Part shown: positions 15,670 through 24,254 of the stretch, piece after piece
Layout: every line of letters starts with the position of its first letter
How positions within the stretch are numbered: the stretch's first letter is position 1
NCBI GenBank assembly: GCA_036557285.1
Contig: DATBHW010000011.1
Span: forward strand, 62,001-126,000
Length of the DNA stretch: 64,000 nucleotides
Direction: 5' to 3'
Origin: Ktedonobacterales bacterium
GTDB taxonomy: Bacteria; Chloroflexota; Ktedonobacteria; Ktedonobacterales; DATBGS01
Made by a program: the position numbers and the translations under genes
The notes under the pieces: model-generated
What the model was told of the DNA's origin: nothing
The model's database searches: none
What the model saw: the letters and a program-made list of their open reading frames with translations, nothing else

Positions 15670-17487
15670 TCAGTTACTGGTTGAGGGGGTAGAAGAATCG
15701 CCCGGCTGCTCTGCTGCATCTGGTGTGCTTTTCTGGGAGTGATGGCCGTCATCTGTCTGAAGGGCTGGGCGCATCGTGAAGCTTTCGAGCCGCATGGGTT
15801 GAGTGGACTCGCGTTCCAACATCATAAGCTGCTCGGCCCCTCGTATCAATTCGCCAATCTGTGGGCGCATGTGCCGGTTGGGGCGTGGGATGCGCTGCCA
15901 TTGGTTGATAGCTGCGTTATAGTAGCCAGCGCGATAGCAAAAATAGCCAAGGACGGTGCGGGCGTCATAGATGGTGACGCGCTGCCAGAGAAACGCCTCC
16001 TCTATCAGATTTTGGATGGCGTCTTTGCCTACCTCTGGCACTGTTTCGACCAGATGATACATGGGCTTGCCAAAGAGCAGGAAAGGATAGCCGTAGAAGA
16101 GGGCAAGCTGGCGTGGGCTGGTCTTTCTGAAAGGATGCAGGCCGACGAAATAGCTGCGTGTCCAGCGGCCACTGCGCCAGACGATGATGGCAATCAACAG
16201 CGCGACGAAGCGAGCAAGATAGCGCTCCCAGGTGAAGGGCGCAAGCGCAGCAGCGACGGCCAGGATAGCAAAGCCAGCGCCGAGAGTCCAGGCGCCATAG
16301 ACCAGTCGTCTGCGGTCCCAGCCCAGCAAGTCAAAGTGGTGGTGCATGGGTGTTGCCATGAAGGGCAGCGGAAATTCGGTATGGGGGACCGTTGTTTTCG
16401 CATCGGTATAACGGACAACCTGCAAGAAGCGCCGGAAGAAGCGGGTCAGGATGCGCGCCGAGTAGAGGGCTGAGAACCCTTCAAGGACAAAGGCACCGCC
16501 AATAAAGATGAGCGGCAGTTCCTGGCGGGAGACAATGGCGATCAAACCAAGGAGGCCGCCGAGGCCAAGCGCGCCACTATCGCCCATGTAGATGCGCGCG
16601 GCACGCCTGGCCTTGCTGTGTCCACGCGCTGCCCAGGCTGACGGCCAGTTATGCGGCAAAAAGCCCAGCGCAGCGCCCGCAGCAGCCAGGCTTACCAGGA
16701 CTAATGGGCTGCTGGCAGGGTCATACTGAGCCAGGATGATGACGGCAAAGGCCAGCGCCGCGCTGACAATGAGACCCCCTGCCAGGCCATCCAGGCCATC
16801 GGAGAAGTCCACAGAAAGCGAGGTAGCACTGCTGACGGTACTGGTCAGCAAGAGGAAAAAGATCGGCCAGGCAAAATGAACGTGCTTGAGGAGTTGACCA
16901 AGCAAGGGAACGTCGCTGTAGGGGGAGTAGGCAAACTTGGCGGACGGGACCAGGCGATTGAGCGCCGCGCCAACGAGCAGTGAAACCAGCAGCACCCCGA
17001 TGAATTTCTGTAGTTCGGAAATGCCGGTGCCCCGGCGGAACTTTTGGAAATCGTCAACGAATCCAACCAGCGTGAAGCCTGCCAATCCAGCCAGTAAAAT
17101 GGTGAGCAGTACCCACTGATCATGCGAGATATTGAGGAACCAGCCAGTGATAACGCTCGCAGCGATAGCTGCAAGAGCCATCGCGGGTCCACCGACGAGG
17201 GGCAGTTCCATTGCTGAAACCTCGCGCCCGCCCGCCGGCTGCTCTACCCGTCTGCTGGAGGAGTTCAGGTCGAAGCGGAAGCTGCCAGTTGATTGGTCTG
17301 GTCGGAAGACACCAGGCTTACGTTCACCACTGCGAAAGCGCGGAAACAGCCGACGTGCTATCAGGCAGACTATCAAACTCAGTGCAAATGCAGCGATAAA
17401 ACCAAGCAATATGAGTATATCGGTATCAGGCAGAGAGACGGATGGAGATACGGTAAGGAGTATATTGGTGAGAAGAAAACTCGTCAT
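15670..17487 (-). CDS. MraY/WecA-like phospho-sugar transferase with long C-terminal extension
   Basis: A 605-residue polytopic enzyme of the polyprenyl-phosphate N-acetylhexosamine-1-phosphate transferase family. MraY marks are present: magnesium-binding DD at 145-146 (FVDDFQKF), DFSDGLDGLAGG at 227-238, MGDSGALGLGG at 301-311 and the MraY-specific HHHFDLLGW at 382-390. It would therefore attach phospho-MurNAc-pentapeptide to undecaprenyl phosphate, or a similar sugar. Ordinary MraY has about 320-370 residues; here about 160 extra hydrophilic residues follow (445-605), with an aromatic-rich, TPR-like helical part (YDARTVLGYFCYRAGYYNAA) and a disordered tail. It is not in a mur cluster. ATG 17487 has AGAGGTG upstream. 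Confidence 0.82.
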   Translation of the reverse strand: MTSFLLTNILLTVSPSVSLPDTDILILLGFIAAFALSLIVCLIARRLFPRFRSGERKPGVFRPDQSTGSFRFDLNSSSRRVEQPAGGREVSAMELPLVGGPAMALAAIAASVITGWFLNISHDQWVLLTILLAGLAGFTLVGFVDDFQKFRRGTGISELQKFIGVLLVSLLVGAALNRLVPSAKFAYSPYSDVPLLGQLLKHVHFAWPIFFLLLTSTVSSATSLSVDFSDGLDGLAGGLIVSAALAFAVIILAQYDPASSPLVLVSLAAAGAALGFLPHNWPSAWAARGHSKARRAARIYMGDSGALGLGGLLGLIAIVSRQELPLIFIGGAFVLEGFSALYSARILTRFFRRFLQVVRYTDAKTTVPHTEFPLPFMATPMHHHFDLLGWDRRRLVYGAWTLGAGFAILAVAAALAPFTWERYLARFVALLIAIIVWRSGRWTRSYFVGLHPFRKTSPRQLALFYGYPFLLFGKPMYHLVETVPEVGKDAIQNLIEEAFLWQRVTIYDARTVLGYFCYRAGYYNAAINQWQRIPRPNRHMRPQIGELIRGAEQLMMLERESTQPMRLESFTMRPALQTDDGHHSQKSTPDAAEQPGDSSTPSTSN

Positions 17488-17918
17488 AGCACCTCTACCC
17501 CTATGGGCGCTTGCATTTCAGATGTGTGAGATGACGTTGTTCATAAGAGAAGGCAGTATTTGTATGGTTCGTTGTGCGCTTCTGATGTGTAGAACGCCTT
17601 GCTGACAAAGCCAGTAACAGATATGGCCTTCCGGGCTAAGAGAGCAAACACTCACTTTTAGCGATGCGCCTCTATTGTATCATGGTTCCTCAGCAATTGC
17701 ACCAATTTCTGAGTTTGTGTTACAGCTAGCCGTTGTGCGCCAGAGCGGTGTCATTCTATGCAAGTTTCGTGCGCTTCCAGATAGAAGACGCCTTGTAGGT
17801 GGTGTGATTGCTCCACCCCATCTTGAAGGTGATTTCGGGTGATGGTACACTGCATGCGAACAATGGCTGCGCTTCGTTTCCCTTTGCCAGCCCTTCATAA
17901 TGGAGGAGTATTTGACGC
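17488..17918. other. 431-bp divergent intergenic region
   Basis: No supported gene. It holds an imperfect direct repeat (17574-17601 and 17769-17795, both starting GTGCGCTTC and ending ACGCCTTG) and a plus-strand promoter for the next gene: TTGAAG at 17823-17828 and TACACT at 17846-17851, 17 bp apart. A TACAAT on the minus strand (17679-17674) could serve the MraY-like gene but lacks a good -35. Confidence 0.6.
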
Positions 17919-19463
17919 ATGCAGATCACGTTCTTGGGCCAGGCGGGCCTTTTTATAGAGACAAAGGGTAACAGTATTCTGTGTGACCCCTGGTTTAACC
18001 CCGCTTATTTTGCTTCCTGGTTTCCATTTCCCAGCAATGAGGGGATCGACCCTGGCCGGATCGGGAATCCAACGTATCTCTATATCTCGCATCTCCATCA
18101 TGATCATTATGACCCCGCGTTTCTTGCACAACATGTCTCCAAAGAGGCGACGATCATTTTGCCTGACTACCCGCTTGATCACCTGGAGCGTGAGCTGCGG
18201 GGTCTTGGCTTCACGTCTTTCTTGCGTACAGAGAACAATGTCCCTGTGACCGTCGGTGGGCTGAAGTTTATGGTCACGGCGCTGGTGGCGCCAACTGATG
18301 GCCCTATTGGCGATTCAGCCTTATGTATTGATGATGGGGATGTGCGGGTGTTGAACCAGAACGACTCGCGCCCGATTGATCTGGAGCCGCTGCTCGCCCA
18401 GGGGCCGTTTGACGCGCTCTTTCTGCAATTCTCTGGGGCCATCTGGTATCCAATGGTCTATGACTTTCCGCAAAAAATGACGGCAGCCCTTGGCCGCAAA
18501 AAACGGACAGATGGGATGGCGCGCGCCTATCGCTATATCGAGATGCTGGCCCCGCGTGTTGTGGTTCCCTCGGCTGGTCCACCCTGTTTTCTTGATGATG
18601 ATCTCTTTCACTTTAATGATTTCGACCGCGACTCTGCCAATACCTTTCCTGACCAGACGGTCTTTCTGGAATATATCGCTGAGCGCGGCGTCTTCGATGG
18701 CCGGTTGATGATGCCGGGCAGCGTGGGCGAACTTTTGCCCGACAGCTTTACTGTCAGGCACCCGCTGCCTGATGATGAGGTGCAGGCGATCTTCACCGAC
18801 AAGCGAACCTACCTCCGTGATTACCAGGCCAGGAAATGGCCGGTAATTCAGCAGGAGCACACACGCTGGCCGCGCGGCCAGGTGGATGTCCTTTCTGAGC
18901 TACAGCAATGGTTCGAGCCGCTTCTGGAGCAGGCGGATATGATTTGCGCGGGTATTAACGATGCGGTACTGCTGGATTTGACGGATATGGGGGTATTGAT
19001 CGATTTTCGGACCCGCAAAGTGACGCAGTGGCAAGGAGAGGACTGGGCCTATCGTTTCCGCATTGATCGAGGCATTGTTGAGCAGTGTATTCTGCATCAT
19101 CATGAGGATTGGGTCAACGAGCTGTTCCTTTCGTGTCGCTTCGAGGCAAGCCGCCGGGGCAAATATAATGATTATATTTACACGTTCTTCAAATGTCTGA
19201 GCGAGGAACGTCTGCAATATGCTGAGGGGTTCTATGCGGAGAACGGCCCCTCTCAGGGGACGTGGGAAGCTGCTGGTTATCGTATCCAGAAGCGCTGTCC
19301 ACATATGAAAGCCGACCTGACCCGCTTCGCGGTGATCGAGGATGGCGTTCTGACCTGTAGATTGCATAACTGGCAGTTTGAACTGGCGACTGGCCGCTGC
19401 CTTACGGCGAACGACCATACGCTGTATGCCAGGCCAATCGAGCAGGAAGCAAAGAACGAGTAA
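17919..19463 (+). CDS. MBL-fold hydrolase with C-terminal Rieske domain
   Basis: A 514-residue protein joining two domains. Residues 1-250 are a UlaG-like metallo-beta-lactamase fold (FLGQAGLFIETKG; zinc motif HLHHDH at 58-63). Residues 455-500 form a Rieske [2Fe-2S] site: C460-x-H462 and C480-x2-H483. The middle (about 290-450) is an unassigned helical part. CMP-N-acetylneuraminate hydroxylase uses the same two domains in the opposite order, so an oxygenase or redox-linked hydrolase is possible; the true substrate is unknown. ATG 17919 follows GGAGGAG. The next gene is on the same strand after 108 bp. Confidence 0.82.
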   Translation: MQITFLGQAGLFIETKGNSILCDPWFNPAYFASWFPFPSNEGIDPGRIGNPTYLYISHLHHDHYDPAFLAQHVSKEATIILPDYPLDHLERELRGLGFTSFLRTENNVPVTVGGLKFMVTALVAPTDGPIGDSALCIDDGDVRVLNQNDSRPIDLEPLLAQGPFDALFLQFSGAIWYPMVYDFPQKMTAALGRKKRTDGMARAYRYIEMLAPRVVVPSAGPPCFLDDDLFHFNDFDRDSANTFPDQTVFLEYIAERGVFDGRLMMPGSVGELLPDSFTVRHPLPDDEVQAIFTDKRTYLRDYQARKWPVIQQEHTRWPRGQVDVLSELQQWFEPLLEQADMICAGINDAVLLDLTDMGVLIDFRTRKVTQWQGEDWAYRFRIDRGIVEQCILHHHEDWVNELFLSCRFEASRRGKYNDYIYTFFKCLSEERLQYAEGFYAENGPSQGTWEAAGYRIQKRCPHMKADLTRFAVIEDGVLTCRLHNWQFELATGRCLTANDHTLYARPIEQEAKNE

Positions 19464-19482
19464 TGTTTGTTGCTGAATACAG

Positions 19483-19488
19483 TATAAT
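19483..19488 (+). promoter_or_regulatory. -10 element before the TPR membrane protein gene
   Basis: Perfect TATAAT in the 108-bp gap; the -35 is poor. It would give a leader of about 75 bases. Confidence 0.35.
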
Positions 19489-19571
19489 GCCCCTGTCTTC
19501 CTGGTCAAACGGCTCTTGAGGAGCAATCAAGCGTGTAAGGTGGAGATTATAGGCAAGAAAGGTTGCTGCTG

Positions 19572-21068
19572 ATGTCGTCGCAGTGGAATCCCCAGCCACC
19601 CTCTGCGGGAACGGCAGCCGATGGTTCATCCACTGAGCAACCTCTCAACGTTATCCTTTCTCTTACGCCTGAGCCAGCAGATGTCGGAGGGCCGCTGCCG
19701 GGAGCCAATGAGCCGCCGCGCTCGATAGAATCCTTATCAGGAACAGCGTCGGTTCTGCCTGATTCTGCCCCTGGTCTGTTGCTCGCTCATAATCTGAACG
19801 AAGCGGCGACGTTTCCAGTGGACGGCACCTCGCCGCCCATGTCCTTTTCACAGGAGGAGCCTGCCGGTACGTTCGGCTCTGGAGCAGCGGCGCAGCGTGG
19901 TGCGCCGCTACAGCCAGGCCGTGGTGTTGATCGGTTAGCGCGGTGGTTCTCTTCTCGGATGCTTTGGCTGCTTGTTTCGGGATTGGCGCTGCTCTTTCCT
20001 GGGCTGTTTGTTTCCGCCTGGTCAATGTCTGCGGCGGGAGTGATCTTCCCCGATTGGGGCCTGGCAAGCCTGCGCATTGGCTTTGCGGCAGCGATCCTGG
20101 GAGGGGCGCTGCTTCTGATGTATCTGCTCATCTGGCAGGCAAAGGCGCAACCGACGCCGGTCTACGGTGGCCTTGTGGGCTTACTGCTGGTGTTGATAGG
20201 CGCTGGAGGAGTGCTGAGTGCGACGCCTCTGCATCGCTTACAGGGGCGATGGCTGGAAGGGCGTGGGCAATATGGCCTGGCGCTGGCAGCCTATCAGGCC
20301 AGTGGCGACAACCTGGCAAATAGTGGGGATATGGCGCGTGTCAGCGTCGAGTGGGCCGAACAATTGAGCGCCCGGCAAGAGTATGGCGATGCTGTGGCCC
20401 AACTTGAGCCGGTAGTACGTCTTTATAAAGGGGATACTGCTCTGGCGGCGCGCGCTCGGATGGACCTGATTGGCGACTATCTGGCCTGGGGAGATCAGGC
20501 CCGCCAACAGGCGGCCTTTCGCGCTGCGCTTGCGCGTTATCAGGCGTTGCAAAAAGGCGCTTATTGCGATGCCGTCTGCCAGACACAAGCCCATGCGCAT
20601 GTGGCTCAAGCGTTACTTGGGCTGGCGCGGCAGCTTGCCTCAGATAAGCAGTATGATGAGGCAATAACGACCTATCAGCAGATTATGCAAAGTTATGGCG
20701 ATACGCCGGAGGCGACGGAGGCTACTGCGGCCCTGACGACTCCTCAGACGCTCACTGGTTATCTGGCTTATGCAGATGGAACACCAGCAAAGCATTTTCA
20801 GGCGCTGCTGGCGAGCCAGTGGAGCTTTAACTCGACCACGCAGGTCTTTACGCTGCTGGGACAGCAGTACCACACGCAAACGGACGACTCTGGCCTCTTC
20901 GTCTTCCCCTCTGTTCCGGTGGGGGCGACGTATATGATTGCCTGGGTTGATACCAGCGGCCATGCTGGAACCTGTAATACGACCAACCATCAGCCGCTTT
21001 ATACGGTACAAATGCCGCCGTTGCGCGCTACTGATACGGGAAGCATCAATATTGAATGCGCCTCGTAG
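19572..21068 (+). CDS. membrane protein with TPR-like and Ig-like domains
   Basis: A 498-residue protein that I cannot name. Residues 1-125 are Pro/Ser/Gly-rich and probably cytoplasmic. Three membrane segments follow at about 130-150, 162-185 and 195-215. Then comes a TPR-like helical region (QYGLALAAYQASG, ARQEYGDAVAQLEPVV, DKQYDEAITTYQQIMQ), and finally about 110 residues like a carboxypeptidase-regulatory beta-sandwich (DDSGLFVFPSVPVGATY). It may be a surface or cell-envelope assembly factor. ATG 19572 is preceded by AAGAAAGG at 9 bases; an in-frame TTG at 19563 overlaps that site. The Crp/Fnr gene follows. Confidence 0.7.
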   Translation: MSSQWNPQPPSAGTAADGSSTEQPLNVILSLTPEPADVGGPLPGANEPPRSIESLSGTASVLPDSAPGLLLAHNLNEAATFPVDGTSPPMSFSQEEPAGTFGSGAAAQRGAPLQPGRGVDRLARWFSSRMLWLLVSGLALLFPGLFVSAWSMSAAGVIFPDWGLASLRIGFAAAILGGALLLMYLLIWQAKAQPTPVYGGLVGLLLVLIGAGGVLSATPLHRLQGRWLEGRGQYGLALAAYQASGDNLANSGDMARVSVEWAEQLSARQEYGDAVAQLEPVVRLYKGDTALAARARMDLIGDYLAWGDQARQQAAFRAALARYQALQKGAYCDAVCQTQAHAHVAQALLGLARQLASDKQYDEAITTYQQIMQSYGDTPEATEATAALTTPQTLTGYLAYADGTPAKHFQALLASQWSFNSTTQVFTLLGQQYHTQTDDSGLFVFPSVPVGATYMIAWVDTSGHAGTCNTTNHQPLYTVQMPPLRATDTGSINIECAS

Positions 21069-21171
21069 GAAGTCCCAGGGAAGAGGCTTGTACGGATGAC
21101 TGCCGTTTTTGTTGTGCGAACCAGCGAAGGTCTCGCGCGATTCGCTTGAACCGTCGCTGCCTGCCGCTAAG

Positions 21172-21190
21172 CGCCCTCAAGTTGAGGGCG
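21172..21190. promoter_or_regulatory. palindrome upstream of the Crp/Fnr gene
   Basis: CGCCCTCAA and TTGAGGGCG form a perfect 9-bp inverted repeat with one central base, 20 bp before the start codon. It may be an operator for autoregulation or a leader hairpin over the ribosome binding region. Confidence 0.45.
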
Positions 21191-21210
21191 AGAGAGGATG
21201 TTGCTGCTTT

Positions 21211-21903
21211 ATGGATAGCATTGCCCAGGATAGCCCTAATCTCGCGCGTGTTCCGCTATTTGCTGAGTTGGATGAGGAGAGTCTAAAAGAGTTATCCGCT
21301 GTCGCTCGCAAGCGCGTTTTTCGGCAGGGAGAGATTATCTTTCATCGTGATGATCCAGGCCAGGTTCTCTATATTATTCGAGAAGGGAAAGTTAAGATTT
21401 CGCTGACCAGCCCGGATGGTCAAGAAGTATCTCTGACCGTTTTTGGGGCAGGCGAATGCTTTGGCGAACTGGCAATTCTTGACAGTGATCCCCGTTCTGC
21501 TGACGCGGTGGCTCTGGAGCGCGTGGAGGTGTATACCCTTCAGCGCCAGGACTTTATCAATGTGGTCATGAATCATCCCAAGATTGCTGTCCAGGTGATG
21601 AAAGTCATCTCGCAGCGTCTGCGCCAGGCCGATCAGCAGATTGAGGATCTGCTCTTCCTGGACGTCTACGGGCGCGTGGCAAAAAAACTGCTAGAACTGT
21701 CTGAGACTCATGGAGCGCCTACCAACCAGGGGATACGCATTGAATTGCGTCTGACGCAGCAGGAACTGGCCTCGATGGTCGGCGCCTCCCGTGAGAGCGT
21801 GAATAAAGTCATGGGCTACTTCACTGATAAGCGTTACATCGTGACGGATAAACATAAGATTACGCTGATGAAGCTGGCCGATCTACGAAAGCGAGTCTAT
21901 TGA
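21211..21903 (+). CDS. Crp/Fnr-family transcription regulator
   Basis: A 230-residue Crp/Fnr regulator. Residues 15-130 are a cyclic-nucleotide-binding-like sensor (VLYIIREGKVKISLTSPDGQEVSL, FGELAILDSDPRSADAVA), linked by a helix to a winged HTH with LTQQELASMVGASRESVNKVM. The PRSADAVA segment resembles the phosphate-binding cassette of CRP, so cAMP or another nucleotide is a possible ligand. The lack of an N-terminal Cys cluster argues against an FNR iron-sulfur sensor. ATG 21211 follows GAGAGAGGA. A palindrome just upstream may be its own operator. The glycan gene block starts 120 bp downstream. Confidence 0.9.
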   Translation: MDSIAQDSPNLARVPLFAELDEESLKELSAVARKRVFRQGEIIFHRDDPGQVLYIIREGKVKISLTSPDGQEVSLTVFGAGECFGELAILDSDPRSADAVALERVEVYTLQRQDFINVVMNHPKIAVQVMKVISQRLRQADQQIEDLLFLDVYGRVAKKLLELSETHGAPTNQGIRIELRLTQQELASMVGASRESVNKVMGYFTDKRYIVTDKHKITLMKLADLRKRVY

Positions 21904-22026
21904 TGCTATTTCGTGACCGTTCTTGCTGGATAACCGTTCTGCAAAAAAGAGGGCCAGAGGTCTTGTGGCTCTCTAGAGGGGAGAACCAGGGGTTTATGAT
22001 GGGCCGCGTGCGATGGAGCGCCTGAC

Positions 22027-23115
22027 GTGAGAAGCATTACCGAGAATCAGCGGGCAGTTCCAGAGAGTGAACCGGGGAGTGAACCAGGGGGTTCAAATCC
22101 AGTTGCGCGTCGGCTCCAGTTCTGGTATCTCTTAAAGGCGATCCGCCTGCGTCAGTGGACCAAAAATCTTTTGGTGTTTGCTGGCGTGGTCTTTGCGCAG
22201 CGGGTACTGGATGTTGGGGCGCTTGGTCGCGCCACAGCGGCGTTCGTAGTGTTCTGCCTGCTTTCCAGCCTGGTCTATCTGGTCAATGATCTCGGCGATC
22301 TGGAATCAGACCGGCGGCATCCGACGAAACGCTATCGCCCATTAGCGTCAGGAAAGCTGTCGGCGCCAGTGGCGGTGGCTGGGGCTGTGCTGTTGGGGGT
22401 GTTGGCAACGGCTCTGACGATTGCGCTGCTCCTCTGGCCTGGAGCGGCTGGATCAGGCCAGAGTCTGCATGTCACACTCGCGCCTTTGCGGCTGACGCTT
22501 GTGCCAGGCACTCCTCTGTCGCCCGATAGCCAATATGGGATATTGGGGAATCTTGGAGGAAGCGGATTTCTGTTTGCGCTGGTGGCAGCCGCTTATGTGG
22601 GGCTCAATCTGGCGTATACGTTTCGGCTGAAGCATGTGGTGATAGTTGATGTTTTTTGTATTGCGGGGGGATTCGTGCTGCGGGCTATGGCTGGGGCGGT
22701 CGTGATTCCGGTGCCAATTTCGCCCTGGTTATACCTGTGTACCATTCTGCTCTCGCTCTTTCTGGCTTTAGGCAAACGCCGACAGGAGTTGATGTTGTTG
22801 GACGCAGGCGCAAGCCTGCACCGGCGCATTTTGCAGGAATATAACCCTCAACTGCTGGATCAGATGATCTCGATTGTCATCTCGGCAACGGTGATGGCCT
22901 ATAGCCTCTATACGTTCCAGGGCACGGCGGGCAATCATCGCTTGATGGTGACGATTCCGTTTGTCCTCTATGGGATTTTCCGCTACCTCTATCTGATCTA
23001 TATGAAGCAGGAGGGCGGCAGCCCTGAAGAGGTTTTGCTGCGGGATAAGCATATTCTTGGCTCGGTGGCGCTCTGTGTGCTGACTACGCTGGCGCTGTTA
23101 TATCTCTCGTTCTAG
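22027..23115 (+). CDS. decaprenyl-phosphate phosphoribosyltransferase-like UbiA protein
   Basis: A 362-residue UbiA-superfamily membrane enzyme. The pattern RLRQWTKNLLVFAG, then NDLGDLESDRRHPTKRYRPLASG, matches the DPPR synthase branch (mycobacterial Rv3806c), which transfers phosphoribose from PRPP to polyprenyl phosphate as the first step to decaprenyl-phospho-arabinose. The second motif region (VDVFCIAGGFVLRAMAGA) and the KRRQELM loop also fit. A roughly 50-residue insert between helices (residues 140-180) is not usual. About nine membrane helices. GTG 22027 follows GGAG at 8 bases. It is the first of four co-directed genes for lipid-linked sugars. Confidence 0.83.
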   Translation: MRSITENQRAVPESEPGSEPGGSNPVARRLQFWYLLKAIRLRQWTKNLLVFAGVVFAQRVLDVGALGRATAAFVVFCLLSSLVYLVNDLGDLESDRRHPTKRYRPLASGKLSAPVAVAGAVLLGVLATALTIALLLWPGAAGSGQSLHVTLAPLRLTLVPGTPLSPDSQYGILGNLGGSGFLFALVAAAYVGLNLAYTFRLKHVVIVDVFCIAGGFVLRAMAGAVVIPVPISPWLYLCTILLSLFLALGKRRQELMLLDAGASLHRRILQEYNPQLLDQMISIVISATVMAYSLYTFQGTAGNHRLMVTIPFVLYGIFRYLYLIYMKQEGGSPEEVLLRDKHILGSVALCVLTTLALLYLSF

Positions 23116-23156
23116 GCTGGATAGGCTGAGAGAGGCGAAAAGGCTGATTATAAGTA

Positions 23157-24167
23157 ATGGCTCGGATACGCACAAAAGTGTTTTTCTCCCTGGCGCTTGG
23201 CCTGCTAGTAATTGCTGGCATCTCGTTTTACGCTGACCTGCCGCGCCTGCTGCAATCGCTTCGCTTTTTTCCCTGGGCGCTGCTCCCTGCTATTTTGGGT
23301 CTGACCTTGCTCAATTATGGGCTGCGTTTTGTGAAGTGGGATTATTATCTCCGCTGCCTGGACCTGCGCGTGCCGCGTCTGATGAGCCTGAAGATTTTTG
23401 TGGCAGGTCTCTCGATGGCGATCACGCCAGGAAAAGTAGGCGAACTGCTTAAATCGTACTTGCTCAAACGTTATAATGGCACGCCAATCAGCCGAACGGC
23501 TCCTGTCATCATAGCGGAGCGGCTGACCGATGGGCTGGCGATGCTCTTATTAGCTATGGGGGGATTGGCGTTATATGGCATTGGCTGGCAGGGGCTGCTG
23601 GCTATTTTATTGGCGGCGGTGGCTTTGATCGGAGTGATTCAATATCGCCCGCTGGCGCTGAGGTTGTTGGGATGGGGCGAGCGGCTGCCTGTGGTAAGGC
23701 GCTTTGCCCAGGGTTTGCGCGAGTTTTATGAAAGCGCCTATGTTCTTCTGCGCTGGCGGCCTTTATTGTTGGCGGTAGGTATCGGGCTGGTGTCGTGGTC
23801 TGGAGAATGTCTCGCGTTTTATCTGGCGTTGGTTGGGTTGAGTTTACCAGGCACGCTGACGCTGCTGGTACAGGCGGCCTTTATTTTAGCGACCTCAACA
23901 CTGATAGGTTCCGTGACTGGATTGCCTGGCGGGTTGGGGAGTGCTGATCTGAGTCTTCTCGGATTGCTCTTTGCTCTGGTGACACGCGATACGACGGTTG
24001 CCGGGGCAGCGACGCTGTTAATTCGTTTTTGCACGCTCTGGTTTGGGGTGAGCATCGGGGTGGCTGGCCTGCTCATCTTTCGGCGCTCGCTCGCAGGCCC
24101 ACCTGCGCCAGAGGTTGCAAGCAACCAGGATACTAAGCCATCGGGAGCGTTTGCAGCAGTGGATTGA
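23157..24167 (+). CDS. flippase-like integral membrane protein (LPG synthase TM/UPF0104 family)
   Basis: A 336-residue protein with about eight membrane helices of the UPF0104/AglD C-terminal family (lysylphosphatidylglycerol synthase TM region). Diagnostic parts are LKIFVAGLSMAITPGKVGELLKSYLLKR, PVIIAERLTDGLAML and ATSTLIGSVTGLPGGLGSADLSLLGLL. Relatives often sit beside polyprenol-phosphate sugar synthases and are thought to move lipid-linked sugars, and this one lies just before such a gene. The ATG at 23157 has only a weak AAAAGG upstream. Transport itself is an inference from context. Confidence 0.82.
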   Translation: MARIRTKVFFSLALGLLVIAGISFYADLPRLLQSLRFFPWALLPAILGLTLLNYGLRFVKWDYYLRCLDLRVPRLMSLKIFVAGLSMAITPGKVGELLKSYLLKRYNGTPISRTAPVIIAERLTDGLAMLLLAMGGLALYGIGWQGLLAILLAAVALIGVIQYRPLALRLLGWGERLPVVRRFAQGLREFYESAYVLLRWRPLLLAVGIGLVSWSGECLAFYLALVGLSLPGTLTLLVQAAFILATSTLIGSVTGLPGGLGSADLSLLGLLFALVTRDTTVAGAATLLIRFCTLWFGVSIGVAGLLIFRRSLAGPPAPEVASNQDTKPSGAFAAVD

Positions 24168-24254
24168 AAGATGGTGTTCTTTCTCCGGCTTGAGCCATTC
24201 TGGCGGCAAGCCAACTACTGCAAGGATACGCTCTTCTTGGGAATGGAGCTTTGG

